Shown piece after piece: positions 23,985-32,402 of a DNA stretch of 64,000 bases. Made by a program: the position numbers and the translations under genes. The notes under the pieces were generated by a model that was not told the origin of the DNA, searched no databases, and was given only the letters and a program-made list of their open reading frames with translations. Every line of letters starts with the position of its first letter. Positions within the stretch are counted from its first letter, which is position 1. Origin of the DNA: Galbitalea sp. SE-J8. GTDB lineage: Bacteria > Actinomycetota > Actinomycetes > Actinomycetales > Microbacteriaceae. The stretch spans positions 186,001 to 250,000 of the forward strand of contig NZ_JAUASV010000002.1 in assembly GCF_030345695.1 (NCBI RefSeq), given 5' to 3'.

Positions 23985-25388
23985 ATGCCGTCCCCGCGTC
24001 CACCCCGTCCGGGGCACGGGTCGCGGGGCCGGGCCGGGCACGGGACCGAGGCACGTCCCTGGCGCACCCCGTCGTGGCGCACCCCGTCCTGGCGCATGCC
24101 GACGTGGCGTAACCCGCCGGGGCAGACCCCGCCGGGGCACGGCGCCGGGGCTCGTCCGTGGCACACCGCGCCGTATCCGCCCGCGCCGTGGGCGACGTCG
24201 TGGGAGGACGCCATCGCCGCCCAGCAGGAGCGCCGCGCGACCCCGGGACGCCGTCGCCTGCGGCTGTGGCTGCCGGTCGTGATCTCCGCGGTCGTGCAGG
24301 TGCCCGTGGCGGTCGTGTTCGCGACGCATCCGGGTCTGCCCGTGGTGGCGGGCACGGAGCACTGGCGCCTGCTCGTCGGCGTGCTGCTCGCAGTGATCGG
24401 CCCGCTCGCGCTCATCGCCGCGCGCCGCGCGCCCGGGCCGGTCGTGGCGGTCATCGCGGCGGCGGCGTGCGCGAGCCTGTTCGCGGTCGACACCGGCTAT
24501 CAGCCGCCGTACATCGCGCTCGCGTTCGCGATCGGCGCGGCGGTCGTGCGGGGCGCGCGGCTCTGGGCGTGGATCAGCGTCGCCGCCGCCTGGGTCACGA
24601 CGATCGTCATCATCAGCGTCGGACAGTTCGACTGGCCGCCGCCGCGCATCGCAGCGACCACCATCGGCATCCTCATCGTGTTCGGGCTCGCCGAGGGCGC
24701 GCGCTCGCGTCGCGAGGGGCACGCCCGGCTGCGGGAGCGGGTCGCGCAGCGGCGCCAGGACGAGGTGCAGGCCGAGCGCGTGCGCATCGCCCGCGAGCTG
24801 CACGACGTGCTCGCCCACTCGCTCAGCTCGATCAACGTGCAGGCGGGCGTCGGGCTGCACCTCATCGAGCGCCAGCCCGAGAAGGCGGCCGACGCGCTCG
24901 CGAGCATCAAGGAGACCAGCAAGACCGCCCTCGACGAGGTGCGCAGCGTGCTCGGCGTGCTGCGCGCGGAGGACGGCGCCGACCCGAGCGCTCCGCTGCT
25001 GCCCGAGCCCGGACTCGACCGCCTGCCCGCGCTCATCGCCCGCGTCGAGGGACAGGGACTGCGCGTCGAGCTCGCCGACGGCATCCGCGACGCGCCGCGC
25101 GCCGTGCAGCTCGCGGCGTACCGCATCGTGCAGGAGGCGCTGACCAACGTGGTCCGGCACGCGGGCGCGCGCACCGCATCCGTGGCGCTGACGGAGACGG
25201 ATGCCGCCTACCGCGTGCGCATCACGGACGACGGAACGTTGCCGCCCGTCGAGTCGGGCGACGGCGGCGGTCGCGGACTGCTCGGCATGCGGGAGCGCGC
25301 CGAGCTGCTCGGCGGCTCGTTCGCCGCCGGCCCCGGGCCGGACGGCGGCTTCGTCGTCGAGGCGCACATCCCGAAGGAGCAGGCATGA
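23985..25388 (+). CDS. Sensor histidine kinase, NarL/DesK type
   Basis: A 467-aa membrane kinase. The first 90 residues are Pro/Trp/Arg-rich with short repeats (WRTPSWRTPSWRMPTW). Then come about five transmembrane segments (residues about 88-235), a HisKA_3 dimerisation domain with the phospho-acceptor His in ARELHDVLAHSLSSINVQAG (about 270), and an ATPase domain with EALTNVVRHAGA (N box), ITDDGT and GRGLLGMRERAELLGG. The ATG at 23985 gives the whole frame. It overlaps its response regulator by 4 bp. The stimulus is unknown. Confidence 0.9.
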   Translation: MPSPRPPRPGHGSRGRAGHGTEARPWRTPSWRTPSWRMPTWRNPPGQTPPGHGAGARPWHTAPYPPAPWATSWEDAIAAQQERRATPGRRRLRLWLPVVISAVVQVPVAVVFATHPGLPVVAGTEHWRLLVGVLLAVIGPLALIAARRAPGPVVAVIAAAACASLFAVDTGYQPPYIALAFAIGAAVVRGARLWAWISVAAAWVTTIVIISVGQFDWPPPRIAATTIGILIVFGLAEGARSRREGHARLRERVAQRRQDEVQAERVRIARELHDVLAHSLSSINVQAGVGLHLIERQPEKAADALASIKETSKTALDEVRSVLGVLRAEDGADPSAPLLPEPGLDRLPALIARVEGQGLRVELADGIRDAPRAVQLAAYRIVQEALTNVVRHAGARTASVALTETDAAYRVRITDDGTLPPVESGDGGGRGLLGMRERAELLGGSFAAGPGPDGGFVVEAHIPKEQA

Positions 25389-26050
25389 TCCGCGTCGCGA
25401 TCGCCGACGACCAGCAGCTCATCCGCGGCGGCTTCCGCAGCCTCCTCGAGTCGGAGACCGACATCGAGGTCGTCGGCGAGGCCGGCACGGGAACGGATGC
25501 TGTGGCCATCGTCGCGGCGACGCGCCCCGATGTCGTGCTCATGGACATCCGGATGCCCGACGGCGACGGGCTCTGGGCGACGGAGCGCATCGTGGCGCGG
25601 CCGGAGCTCTCCGGAACGCGCATCGTGATCGTGACGACGTTCGAGCTCGACGAGTACGTGGCGCGGGCGATCCGCGCCGGGGCGAGCGGATTCCTCGTGA
25701 AGGACACCGAGCCCGTCGAGCTCATTCGCGCGGTGCGCGTCGTCGCCGGCGGCGAGGCGCTGCTCAGCCCCGGGGTGACGCGGCGGCTGCTCGAGCGGCT
25801 CGGCGGCGAGCTCGCCCCGACGCCCGACCGCTCGCGGCTCGACGTGCTGACCGACCGGGAGCGCGAGGTGCTCACGCTCGTCGCGCGCGGCCTGACGAAC
25901 GAGGAGATCGGCCGTGCGCTGTTCCTCAGCCCGCTCACGGCCAAGACCCATGTGAGCCGGATCATGGCGAAGCTCGCCGCGCGCGACCGCGTGCAGCTCG
26001 TCGTCATCGGCTACGAGACCGGCCTCGTGCGCGTCGGCGACGCCGACTGA
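25385..26050 (+). CDS. Response regulator, NarL/LuxR type
   Basis: A 221-aa partner of the upstream kinase. The receiver domain (1-120) has the acidic pair in IADDQQL, the phospho-acceptor Asp in VVLMDIRMPDGDG (about residue 54), and the conserved Thr and Lys in IVTTFE and LVKDTEP. The C-terminal LuxR-type helix-turn-helix reads LTDREREVLTLVARGLTNEE and then AKTHVSRIMAKL. It starts at ATG 25385 (ATGA overlap). Confidence 0.93.
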   Translation: MIRVAIADDQQLIRGGFRSLLESETDIEVVGEAGTGTDAVAIVAATRPDVVLMDIRMPDGDGLWATERIVARPELSGTRIVIVTTFELDEYVARAIRAGASGFLVKDTEPVELIRAVRVVAGGEALLSPGVTRRLLERLGGELAPTPDRSRLDVLTDREREVLTLVARGLTNEEIGRALFLSPLTAKTHVSRIMAKLAARDRVQLVVIGYETGLVRVGDAD

Positions 26051-26091
26051 GTCCTGCGCTGGCGTTGCGTCCACGCCGACCCGCCCGGGTT

Positions 26092-26365
26092 CGCGGAAAC
26101 TCAGGAGTTGCGTCGCCGCGCGCAAACGCTCGCGCGGCCGGGGTTCGCGGAAACTCAGGAGTTGCGCGGCCGTGACCCCGTGTCGCGGGGGGTGGCCCGG
26201 GCGTGTTGCCGCGCGTAACTCCTGAGTTTCCGCGGGAGGGGGTGTGTGTCGCGGGGGGTGGCCCGGGCGTGTTGCCGCGCGTAACTCCTGAGTTTCCGCG
26301 GGAGGGGGTGTGCGCCGCGGGGGGTGGCCTGGCGTGCTGCCGCGCGTAACTCCTGAGTTTCCGCG
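26092..26365. repeat. Dispersed palindromic element, rearranged cluster I (two left arms, three right arms)
   Basis: Left arms with GCGGAAACTCAGGAGTTGC at 26092-26111 and 26146-26165; right arms GTAACTCCTGAGTTTCCGCG at 26215-26234, 26281-26300 and 26346-26365. The inner pair forms an 89-bp element (26146-26234). The left half is duplicated at 54 bp and the right half is triplicated at 65-66 bp. Left ACTC pairs with right GAGT, so pairing is maintained. The 26051-26505 gap holds nothing else I can support. Confidence 0.88.
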
Positions 26366-26505
26366 GGAGGGGGAGTACGCCGGAGGGAGTAGCGAAGGAG
26401 CGCCCGGCGGCGGATTCGCGGGGGCCGCGCCCGGAGCACGCTGGAGGCACGACGGCACCGGCCGCCGCATCCGTTCACCGCACGTCACCACCTGAGGAGA
26501 TCATC

Positions 26506-26823
26506 GTGCTCACCACCCTCGCCGCCGCATCGGCGATCGCCCACCCGTACGGCCCGGGCCCCGGGTTCGGCTTCCTGTTCCTGCTCATCCCGCTGTTCTG
26601 GATCGCCGTCATCGCGATCCTGTTCGCGACCGTCGGTCGCCGCTGGCGTCGCCGCGCCTGGGAGCACGGCGCAGGCCCCTGGGGCCACGGCGCGTTCGGC
26701 GCCGCCCGGAGCGCCGAGGCCACCCTCGCCGAGCGATTCGCGAACGGCGACATCGACGAGAAGGAGTACCGCGCCCGGCTCGAGGTGCTGCGGGCCAACA
26801 ACCCCGTGCCGCCGCTGCGCTGA
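26506..26823 (+). CDS. Small membrane protein with SHOCT domain
   Basis: A 105-aa protein with one strong transmembrane helix (FGFLFLLIPLFWIAVIAILF, residues about 22-42), a basic Arg/Trp stretch, and a C-terminal SHOCT motif (LAERFANGDIDEKEYRARLE). SHOCT segments are short helical oligomerisation elements at protein ends; the specific role is unknown. GAGGAG lies upstream of GTG 26506. It sits between two NarL-type kinase loci. Confidence 0.8.
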   Translation: MLTTLAAASAIAHPYGPGPGFGFLFLLIPLFWIAVIAILFATVGRRWRRRAWEHGAGPWGHGAFGAARSAEATLAERFANGDIDEKEYRARLEVLRANNPVPPLR

Positions 26824-26868
26824 CCGTGCCGACGCGGCGCCGCTGCGCTGACCGCGCTGACCGTGCCG

Positions 26869-26900
26869 CGGCGCCGGCAGCGGCGCCGCTGCCGGCGCCG
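26869..26900. repeat. Perfect 32-bp GC palindrome
   Basis: Positions 26869-26900 are self-complementary over all 32 bases (half-site CGGCGCCGGCAGCGGC). It lies between the SHOCT gene and the second kinase. It could be a bidirectional terminator hairpin without a U-tract. Confidence 0.75.
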
Positions 26901-26940
26901 ACCGTGCCGCTGCGCTGACCGCGCTGCCCGCGCCGACGCG

Positions 26941-27017
26941 GCACCGGCAGCGCCGACGCTGCGCTGCCCGCGCCGATCGCGGCGCCGGCAGCGCCGACGC
27001 TGCGCTGCCCGCGCCGA
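26941..27017 (+). repeat. 41-bp imperfect tandem repeat
   Basis: A segment beginning GCACCGGCAGCGCCGACGCT at 26941 recurs at 26982 with one base changed near the start. It occupies the gap before the second kinase; the kinase promoter probably lies just after it. Confidence 0.7.
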
Positions 27018-27082
27018 CGCTAGGCTTCCCTCCGGGTTCGGTCGTCGCCGGACCGCGACACCGACCCGGAGGCAGGCGACCG

Positions 27083-27979
27083 ATGAACGCGTGGATCCGC
27101 GGCAACTGGGCCCTCTTCACGAGCCTCCTCGAGGTCGCCACGGGCGGGCTCCTCGTGCTCGCGATCGTGTTCCTCGTGCTGTGGCTGCGGGCCAGTCGCG
27201 CCCGCCGTCACCAGCACCTCGACCGCGTCGACGCCGAGCTCGACGTCATCGACCTCGAGCTCTCGCTCGCCGAGCAGACCAACCGGCTGCGCATCATCCG
27301 CGAGCTGCACGACGTCGCCGTGCACGACGTGTCCGTCATCATCAGCCAGGCCGACGGCGCCCGGCTCGCCGGTGCCACCGACCCGACCGCGGCCGTGCGC
27401 GCCGTGACCGCGATCGCGGACTCCGCGAAGTCGCTGCTGGCCGACCTCCGCCGCGTGATGACCGTCGTGCACGAGGGCGAGGCGGATGCCGCGGCCCACC
27501 CGACCCTGCGCAGCGTGCGCGAGCTGTTCGGCGTCATGCGCGAGGCGGGCCTCGCCCTCCGCGTCGAGGAGACCGGCCGCCGATTCCCGCTCAAGGCGGG
27601 GGCCGAGGTCACGATCTACCGCATCCTGCAGGAGGCGCTCACCAACGCGCTCAAGCACGGCGGCCCGGGCACGGAGGCGGTCGTGCACATCGGCTGGACG
27701 GACGAGGGATTCCAGCTGCGGGTCGAGGACGACGGCATGCGCCGCTCGGGCGACGCGGCCGCCGAGGGCAAGGCGCGCAAGCTCGAGATCGACGACGACC
27801 TGCGCGCTCTCACGGGCACCGTCACGGGCGCCGGCATCAGCGAGATGCGCGAGCGCGCGGAGCTGTTCGGCGGCGTGTTCGACGTGAACGTGCTCCCGGG
27901 CGTCGGGATATCGGTGACGGCGAGCTTCCCGAATCTGCGCTACCACAACGGCATCCACGGCGTGAACCTCGGCGCCTGA
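27083..27979 (+). CDS. NarL-type sensor histidine kinase without adjacent response regulator
   Basis: A 298-aa protein with one N-terminal transmembrane helix (about residues 17-36) and a short cytoplasmic coiled linker. A HisKA_3-like H box reads IRELHDVAVHDVSVIISQAD, and the ATPase domain has EALTNALKHGG and GAGISEMRERAELFGG. The G1 region reads VEDDGMRRSGDAA and is less glycine-rich than usual. No receiver-domain gene adjoins it; the NarL-type regulator at 25385 is the nearest candidate partner. Signal unknown. Confidence 0.82.
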   Translation: MNAWIRGNWALFTSLLEVATGGLLVLAIVFLVLWLRASRARRHQHLDRVDAELDVIDLELSLAEQTNRLRIIRELHDVAVHDVSVIISQADGARLAGATDPTAAVRAVTAIADSAKSLLADLRRVMTVVHEGEADAAAHPTLRSVRELFGVMREAGLALRVEETGRRFPLKAGAEVTIYRILQEALTNALKHGGPGTEAVVHIGWTDEGFQLRVEDDGMRRSGDAAAEGKARKLEIDDDLRALTGTVTGAGISEMRERAELFGGVFDVNVLPGVGISVTASFPNLRYHNGIHGVNLGA

Positions 27980-28033
27980 CCGCGCGGCGAGCGCTGACCG
28001 CGCGGCGAGCGCTGCCCGCGCGGCGAGCGCTCG

Positions 28034-28600
28034 CTACGCGTCGAGGTCGTCGACGCCCGGCGTCCACGACATCCCGGGCACGCCCCAGGAGTTCTTGCGC
28101 ACGACCTTCGCGACGGCCTTCTGCAGCGGGTACTCGAGGCGGTCCGCGTAGAGCACGCCGTCGAGGTGGTCGTACTCGTGCTGGAAGATGCGGGCGAGCC
28201 AGCCGTGGGCCTCGATCTCGAACCGCTCGCCGTCGAGGTCGGTGGCGCGCAGGATGACGCCCTCGGCGCGCCGGAGCGGGAACCGTTCACCGGGAATCGA
28301 CAGGCAGCCCTCCGACTCGGTGTCCTCGTCGAGCTCGCCGATCGTCAGGGGGGAGAGCCACAGCTGCGGATCGATCGCCACGCCCCGGTGGCGCGCGCCG
28401 TCCTCATCCGTCCAGTCGTAGACGAACAGCCGCTTCGCGACGCCGACCTGGGGTCCCGCGAGGCCGACGCCGGGCGCCGCGGCCATGGTCTCGAACATGT
28501 CCGCGACGAGCTCGCGCAGCGCGCCGTCGATCTCGCCGACGGGCTCCGCCGGGTCGTGCAGAACGGGGTCGCCGGTGATGCGGATCGGGAGGACGGCCAC
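28034..28600 (-). CDS. def: Peptide deformylase
   Basis: Removes the N-formyl group from nascent proteins. The 188-aa enzyme has all three motifs: GVGLAGPQVG (about residues 44-53), EGCLSIPG with the metal-binding Cys (about 97-104), and QHEYDHLDG with HExxH (about 139-147). The C-terminal extension is usual for actinobacterial forms. It converges with the preceding kinase and is divergent from the transporter gene 45 bp away. Confidence 0.95.
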   Translation of the reverse strand: MAVLPIRITGDPVLHDPAEPVGEIDGALRELVADMFETMAAAPGVGLAGPQVGVAKRLFVYDWTDEDGARHRGVAIDPQLWLSPLTIGELDEDTESEGCLSIPGERFPLRRAEGVILRATDLDGERFEIEAHGWLARIFQHEYDHLDGVLYADRLEYPLQKAVAKVVRKNSWGVPGMSWTPGVDDLDA

Positions 28601-28644
28601 GATCCTCAGCCTATCGGCGCGCGCCCGGCGCTACGGTGGACGGC

Positions 28645-29571
28645 GTGCCGGACATCGATCTGTTCTCGAACACACCGGTCGGCATCGCCATCGCGCTCGT
28701 CGGCGCGGTCATCCTCGCGCTCGGTGCGCAGTTCCAGCACGCGGGCGTGAGCAAGGTGGACGACCCGGATGACGGGGCCTCCGCGCTCAGCGTGCGGCAG
28801 CTCGTCGCCCTGCTCCGACGGCCGTCGTGGCTGATCGGCACGACGCTCATCGGGGTCGCGATCCTGTTCCAGCTGACGAGCATCACGATGGCCCCGCTGA
28901 CCGTCGTGCAGCCGCTCGGCGTCGTGGGGCTCGTCGTCACGTCGATCGTGAACGCGCGGGTGAGCCACGTGCGGCTCGACCACCGCACCGTCCGCTCCAT
29001 CGGGCTGTGCGTGCTCGGCGTCGCGCTGTTCGTCGGCGTCGCCGCGTTCACGACGCAGTCGAAGCCGATCAGCGAGGGTCAGCTCGCCGTGGTGCTCATC
29101 GTGCTCGGCGTCGTCATCGCGCTGCTCGGCATCTCGCTGCGCGCGCTGCGCGCCCGCTTCACCGCGATGATGTACATCGTCGGGGCCGGCATCCTGTTCG
29201 GCTTCGTGGCGACGCTCGCGAAGGTCGTCATCGACCGGGTGAAGACCCTGCTCTCGCTGCACGTCGCGATCGGCCCGTCGGAGCTGCTGACCATCGGATG
29301 CCTCGTGCTGCTGCTCGCCGCGGTGCTGCTCGGCAGCTACTTCCAGCAGTCGGCCTACGCGAACGGACCGCCCGACCTCGTCGTGGCGGGGCTCACCGTC
29401 GTCGACCCGTTCGTGGCCATCATCATCGGCATCGTGATCCTCGGCGAGGCGCGCGGTGCACCGGTCTGGGCCTACCCGGCGTTCGTCGTGGCCGGCGGTA
29501 TCGCGATCGCCGGAGTGCTGCAACTCGCCAAGCACCATCCCCAGGCGAACCTCGCCGCTGCGGTACGGTAG
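28645..29571 (+). CDS. DMT-superfamily (EamA/NIPA-like) membrane transporter
   Basis: A 308-aa polytopic protein with about nine to ten hydrophobic segments. Repeated halves are typical of DMT carriers, for example VGAVILALGAQFQHAG near the N-terminus and VAGLTVVDPFVAIIIGIVIL near residue 255. Sequence style resembles NIPA-like proteins; the substrate is unknown. GTG 28645 is preferred over GTG 28636 because GGTGGA lies 4-5 bp before it. It is followed 6 bp later by a glycosyltransferase. Confidence 0.75.
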   Translation: MPDIDLFSNTPVGIAIALVGAVILALGAQFQHAGVSKVDDPDDGASALSVRQLVALLRRPSWLIGTTLIGVAILFQLTSITMAPLTVVQPLGVVGLVVTSIVNARVSHVRLDHRTVRSIGLCVLGVALFVGVAAFTTQSKPISEGQLAVVLIVLGVVIALLGISLRALRARFTAMMYIVGAGILFGFVATLAKVVIDRVKTLLSLHVAIGPSELLTIGCLVLLLAAVLLGSYFQQSAYANGPPDLVVAGLTVVDPFVAIIIGIVILGEARGAPVWAYPAFVVAGGIAIAGVLQLAKHHPQANLAAAVR

Positions 29572-29577
29572 GCCACC

Positions 29578-30882
29578 GTGTCCGACGCAGCAGCGCCCGC
29601 ATCCGGGTCCGAGCCCGCGGGTCCGCCCGACCCCGTCGCGCGGCCGCTGCGGATCGTGATCGGCGCGGACACGTTCCCGCCCGAGATCAACGGGTCGGCG
29701 CGGTTCAGCTCGGTGCTCGCGGGTCAGCTCGCCCGGCGCGGTCACGACGTGCACGTCGTGGCGCCCTCCGCGACCGGGCGGCCCGTGACCCACACCGAGG
29801 TGTTCGAGGGCGCCGACGTCACCGTGCACCGGCTGCGCAGCTGGCGCTGGTATCCGCATCCGTGGCTCCGGTTCGCGCTGCCGTGGCGCATCGAGCAGAA
29901 CGCGGCGCGCATCCTCGACGAGGTGAGGCCCGACGTCGTGCACTTCCAGTCGCACATCGTCACCGGCCGGGGGCTGTCGCACCAGGCGCAGCTGCGCGGC
30001 ATCCGCCTCATCGGCACGAACCACGTGATGCCCGAGAACCTCATCGAGCACTCGCCGATCCCGAAGCGCCTGCACGCCTGGGCCTACCGGATGTTCTGGG
30101 ATGCCGCGGCGCGCTCGTACACCCGCGCGGCGGTGCTGACCTCGCCGACGCGTCGCGCCGCGGACTTCCTCGAGAAGTACATCCGCGTGTCCGGCGTGCT
30201 GGCGCTGTCGAACGGCGTCGTGATGAGCAACTACACGCCGGTCATCGCGCCGCGCAGCGACCGCCTCATCCTGTTCGTCGGGCGCATCACGGGGGAGAAG
30301 CGGCTCGAGGTGCTGCTCGACGCGTTCGCGAAGCTCGACCCCTCGCTCGGCGCTCGGCTCGAGCTCGTGGGCGGCGGTGAGGGCGAGGGGCACCTGCGGG
30401 CGTACGCGCGGCGCCTCGGCGTCGGCGATCGCGTCACGATCACGGGCTACGTGAGCGAGGAGTACCTGCGCGAGGCCTACACGCGCGCGGCCGTGTTCGC
30501 GATGCCGTCGACCGCGGAGCTGCAGTCGATCGCGACGATGGAGGCGATGGCGAGCGCCCTGCCCGTCGTCGGCGCCGACGCGATGGCCCTGCCCCATCTC
30601 GTGCACGACGGCGAGAACGGCTACCTGTTCGAGCCGGACAACGCCGACGACCTCGCCGCGCGCCTCACCGACGTGCTCACCGCGGAGCCCGCCGAGTACG
30701 AGCGGATGCAGCGCGAGAGCCTGCGCATCGTGACCGACCACGACATCGCCACGACCGTGTCGACGTTCGAGGCGATCTACCGGGGCGAGCAGGTGAGCGA
30801 CACGATCAAGGAGCCGCCGCCGCCGCGCAAGGTGCGCGCCTCGCTGCAGGCGCTGCGCGAGAAGCTGTCCCGCGGCGAGTAG
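29578..30882 (+). CDS. Glycosyltransferase family 4-like protein
   Basis: A 434-aa GT-B enzyme. The N-terminal acceptor domain begins IVIGADTFPPEINGSARF. The donor domain has LFVGRITGEKRLEVLLDAF and a C-terminal EX7E-type motif in STAELQSIATMEAMASALPV. Such enzymes (PimB/MgtA-like) transfer a sugar to lipid or envelope acceptors; the acceptor here cannot be named. It starts at GTG 29578, probably co-transcribed with the DMT transporter. Confidence 0.85.
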   Translation: MSDAAAPASGSEPAGPPDPVARPLRIVIGADTFPPEINGSARFSSVLAGQLARRGHDVHVVAPSATGRPVTHTEVFEGADVTVHRLRSWRWYPHPWLRFALPWRIEQNAARILDEVRPDVVHFQSHIVTGRGLSHQAQLRGIRLIGTNHVMPENLIEHSPIPKRLHAWAYRMFWDAAARSYTRAAVLTSPTRRAADFLEKYIRVSGVLALSNGVVMSNYTPVIAPRSDRLILFVGRITGEKRLEVLLDAFAKLDPSLGARLELVGGGEGEGHLRAYARRLGVGDRVTITGYVSEEYLREAYTRAAVFAMPSTAELQSIATMEAMASALPVVGADAMALPHLVHDGENGYLFEPDNADDLAARLTDVLTAEPAEYERMQRESLRIVTDHDIATTVSTFEAIYRGEQVSDTIKEPPPPRKVRASLQALREKLSRGE

Positions 30883-30973
30883 CGATGCCGTGGCGTGCCG
30901 CATCCGCGCCGAGTTGTGCCGATCGGGACATCGCGGCACGCGACACCGGTGAGTCGCGACGTCCCGACGGCGC

Positions 30974-31864
30974 TCAGGCGTTCAGCGCGGCGCCGATGAA
31001 GCGGATGTCGTCCGCCGCCACCCGGCGCCAGAATCCGGCGTCGTGTCCGCCCGCATCCCGGTCGCCGGGGATCTCTCGGTCGAACCCGTCCACGTAGCTG
31101 CTGATGACGGGGGAGAAGCCGTCGCCGCGCCCGCAGTCGATGCGCACCGCGATCCCGTCGAGCTCGTCCTGGTGGCCCTGCACGCGGTGGGCGTCGTAGT
31201 CGGCGTGGCCGTCGAACGCCGTGCGCGGTGCGGACGCCCATCCGTTCCACATCGCGGGGCTCGCCGCCGCGACGGCCGTGACGGCCGCCGCGCCGAGCCG
31301 TCCCGCGAGCAGCAGCGCGCCGTACCCGCCCATCGACCAGCCGCCGAACGCTGCCCGTTCGGTGCGCAGTCCCCGGTCGGCGAGCAGCGGGAGGAACTCG
31401 TCGACGACCATCCTCCCCGCGTCGTCTCCGGAGACGCGCGCATGCCAGTAGCCGTTGCCGCCGTCGACCGTCGCGATGGCGAACGGCGGGGTGCCGTCGG
31501 CGACGGCGGCCGCGAGGAAACGGTCGAGGCCGAGCAATCGGAACGCCGTCTCGTGCGTGCCGTCGAGACCGTGCAGCCAGATCGCGACGGGGAGGTCCGC
31601 GCCCGGTTCGGCGCCGGGCGGGTACGCGACCGTCCAGCCCACGTCGCGCCCGCGGGCCGCCGAGGAGAAGGTTCCGCTCACCGCCGCACCGGCAGCGGCA
31701 TCCGGGATCACGCCCGCCGGGCCGTTGAGGCCGAGCGTCCGGTACATCGTCGACCGGCCGGGCAGGATGCCGAGGTCGACCGCCTCGCCGGCCGCGGCCG
31801 CGAGCGCCGCGGCGCCGAGCACGCCTCCGCCGGCGATGAGGAACGCTCGGCGCGACGGCGTCAT
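30974..31864 (-). CDS. Tat-exported alpha/beta-hydrolase esterase (antigen 85 / esterase D-like)
   Basis: A 296-aa protein with a Tat-like signal (TPSRRAFLIAGGGVLGAAAL) and an alpha/beta-hydrolase fold. HGLDGTHETAF marks the oxyanion region and GGWSMGGYGALLLAG the nucleophile Ser (about residue 179). Asp and His of the triad are likely in the IDCGRGDGFSP region and in GGHDAGFW. Family members hydrolyse carboxyl esters or act as acyltransferases. It runs against the glycosyltransferase. Confidence 0.8.
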   Translation of the reverse strand: MTPSRRAFLIAGGGVLGAAALAAAAGEAVDLGILPGRSTMYRTLGLNGPAGVIPDAAAGAAVSGTFSSAARGRDVGWTVAYPPGAEPGADLPVAIWLHGLDGTHETAFRLLGLDRFLAAAVADGTPPFAIATVDGGNGYWHARVSGDDAGRMVVDEFLPLLADRGLRTERAAFGGWSMGGYGALLLAGRLGAAAVTAVAAASPAMWNGWASAPRTAFDGHADYDAHRVQGHQDELDGIAVRIDCGRGDGFSPVISSYVDGFDREIPGDRDAGGHDAGFWRRVAADDIRFIGAALNA

Positions 31865-31945
31865 GGCGCGAGCGTAGCGGACCGCCGCGATAGGGTGAGC
31901 ACAGCCGCTCGGCGAGCGCGCCGACGGCGTGGTCCGGGGCGGCGC

Positions 31946-32019
31946 GGGGCGGTAGCTCAGCCGGTTAGAGCAGCGGACTCATAATCCGTCGGTCACGGGT
32001 TCAAGTCCCGTCCGCCCTA
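31946..32019 (+). tRNA. tRNA-Met (CAT), probably elongator
   Basis: A 74-nt cloverleaf with acceptor strands GGGGCGG and CCGCCCT (one G-U), anticodon loop CTCATAA (CAT at 31980-31982) and T arm ACGGGTTCAAGTCCCGT. The loop and stem style fit elongator Met rather than Ile-lysidine. T-rich sequence follows (32031-32042), a likely terminator. Confidence 0.93.
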
Positions 32020-32157
32020 CGCTGACCAGCATTTTTGTTTTTCGTACGTCCTGTTGCCACCCGCAGCCCCACGCTTACCCCGCGCTTTGCATCGCGAACG
32101 CGCCGGCCCCGAACTGGGGCAAGCATGACGTGCGCGCAACTCGGTACGTTCGCGGGC

Positions 32158-32268
32158 ATGGCCGAGATCCGCACCGTCTACGACTCCGATCGCCGTGTCG
32201 GGGTCATCATTCGAGACGGCGAGACACCCGACGAGGCGCTGACTCGCTCGAGGCGAGAGTCGGGCTGA
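32158..32268 (+). CDS. Possible 36-aa protein in the inter-tRNA scar
   Basis: An ATG frame beginning MAEIRTVYDSDRRVGVIIRD. It is not GC-biased nonsense, but there is no clear ribosome binding site and it overlaps the integrase remnant frame. It could be the end of a degraded gene. I do not recognise a family. Confidence 0.25.
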   Translation: MAEIRTVYDSDRRVGVIIRDGETPDEALTRSRRESG

Positions 32269-32402
32269 CCCTCGCTCACGCCTCCCTCGCAACCACGCAG
32301 CTCTACCTGGAGGTCTCCGACGCCGAACTCAGGGAAGGTGTCAACGTCGTCCCGCCGATCGCGATCCGTACCCGGTCGGGCCGTGGCAGACTGGCCGCCT
32401 AG
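32256..32402 (+). pseudogene. Tyrosine recombinase (integrase) C-terminal remnant
   Basis: The frame contains HASLATTQLYLEVSDAELRE, matching the end of phage integrases where a His precedes the catalytic Tyr (H-A-S-x-x-T-T-x-x-Y). Box I and the rest of the catalytic domain are absent upstream. The stop TAG (32400-32402) shares its last base with the first base of tRNA-Lys. It is a scar of an earlier element between tRNA-Met and tRNA-Lys (32020-32401). Confidence 0.6.

Noticed and set aside
3358-26365. CRISPR array or integron attC cassette array
   Set aside because: Repeats are inverted pairs spaced by kilobases with ordinary genes between. No integron-type GTTRRRY core sites at the outer ends and no cas or integron integrase gene were seen.
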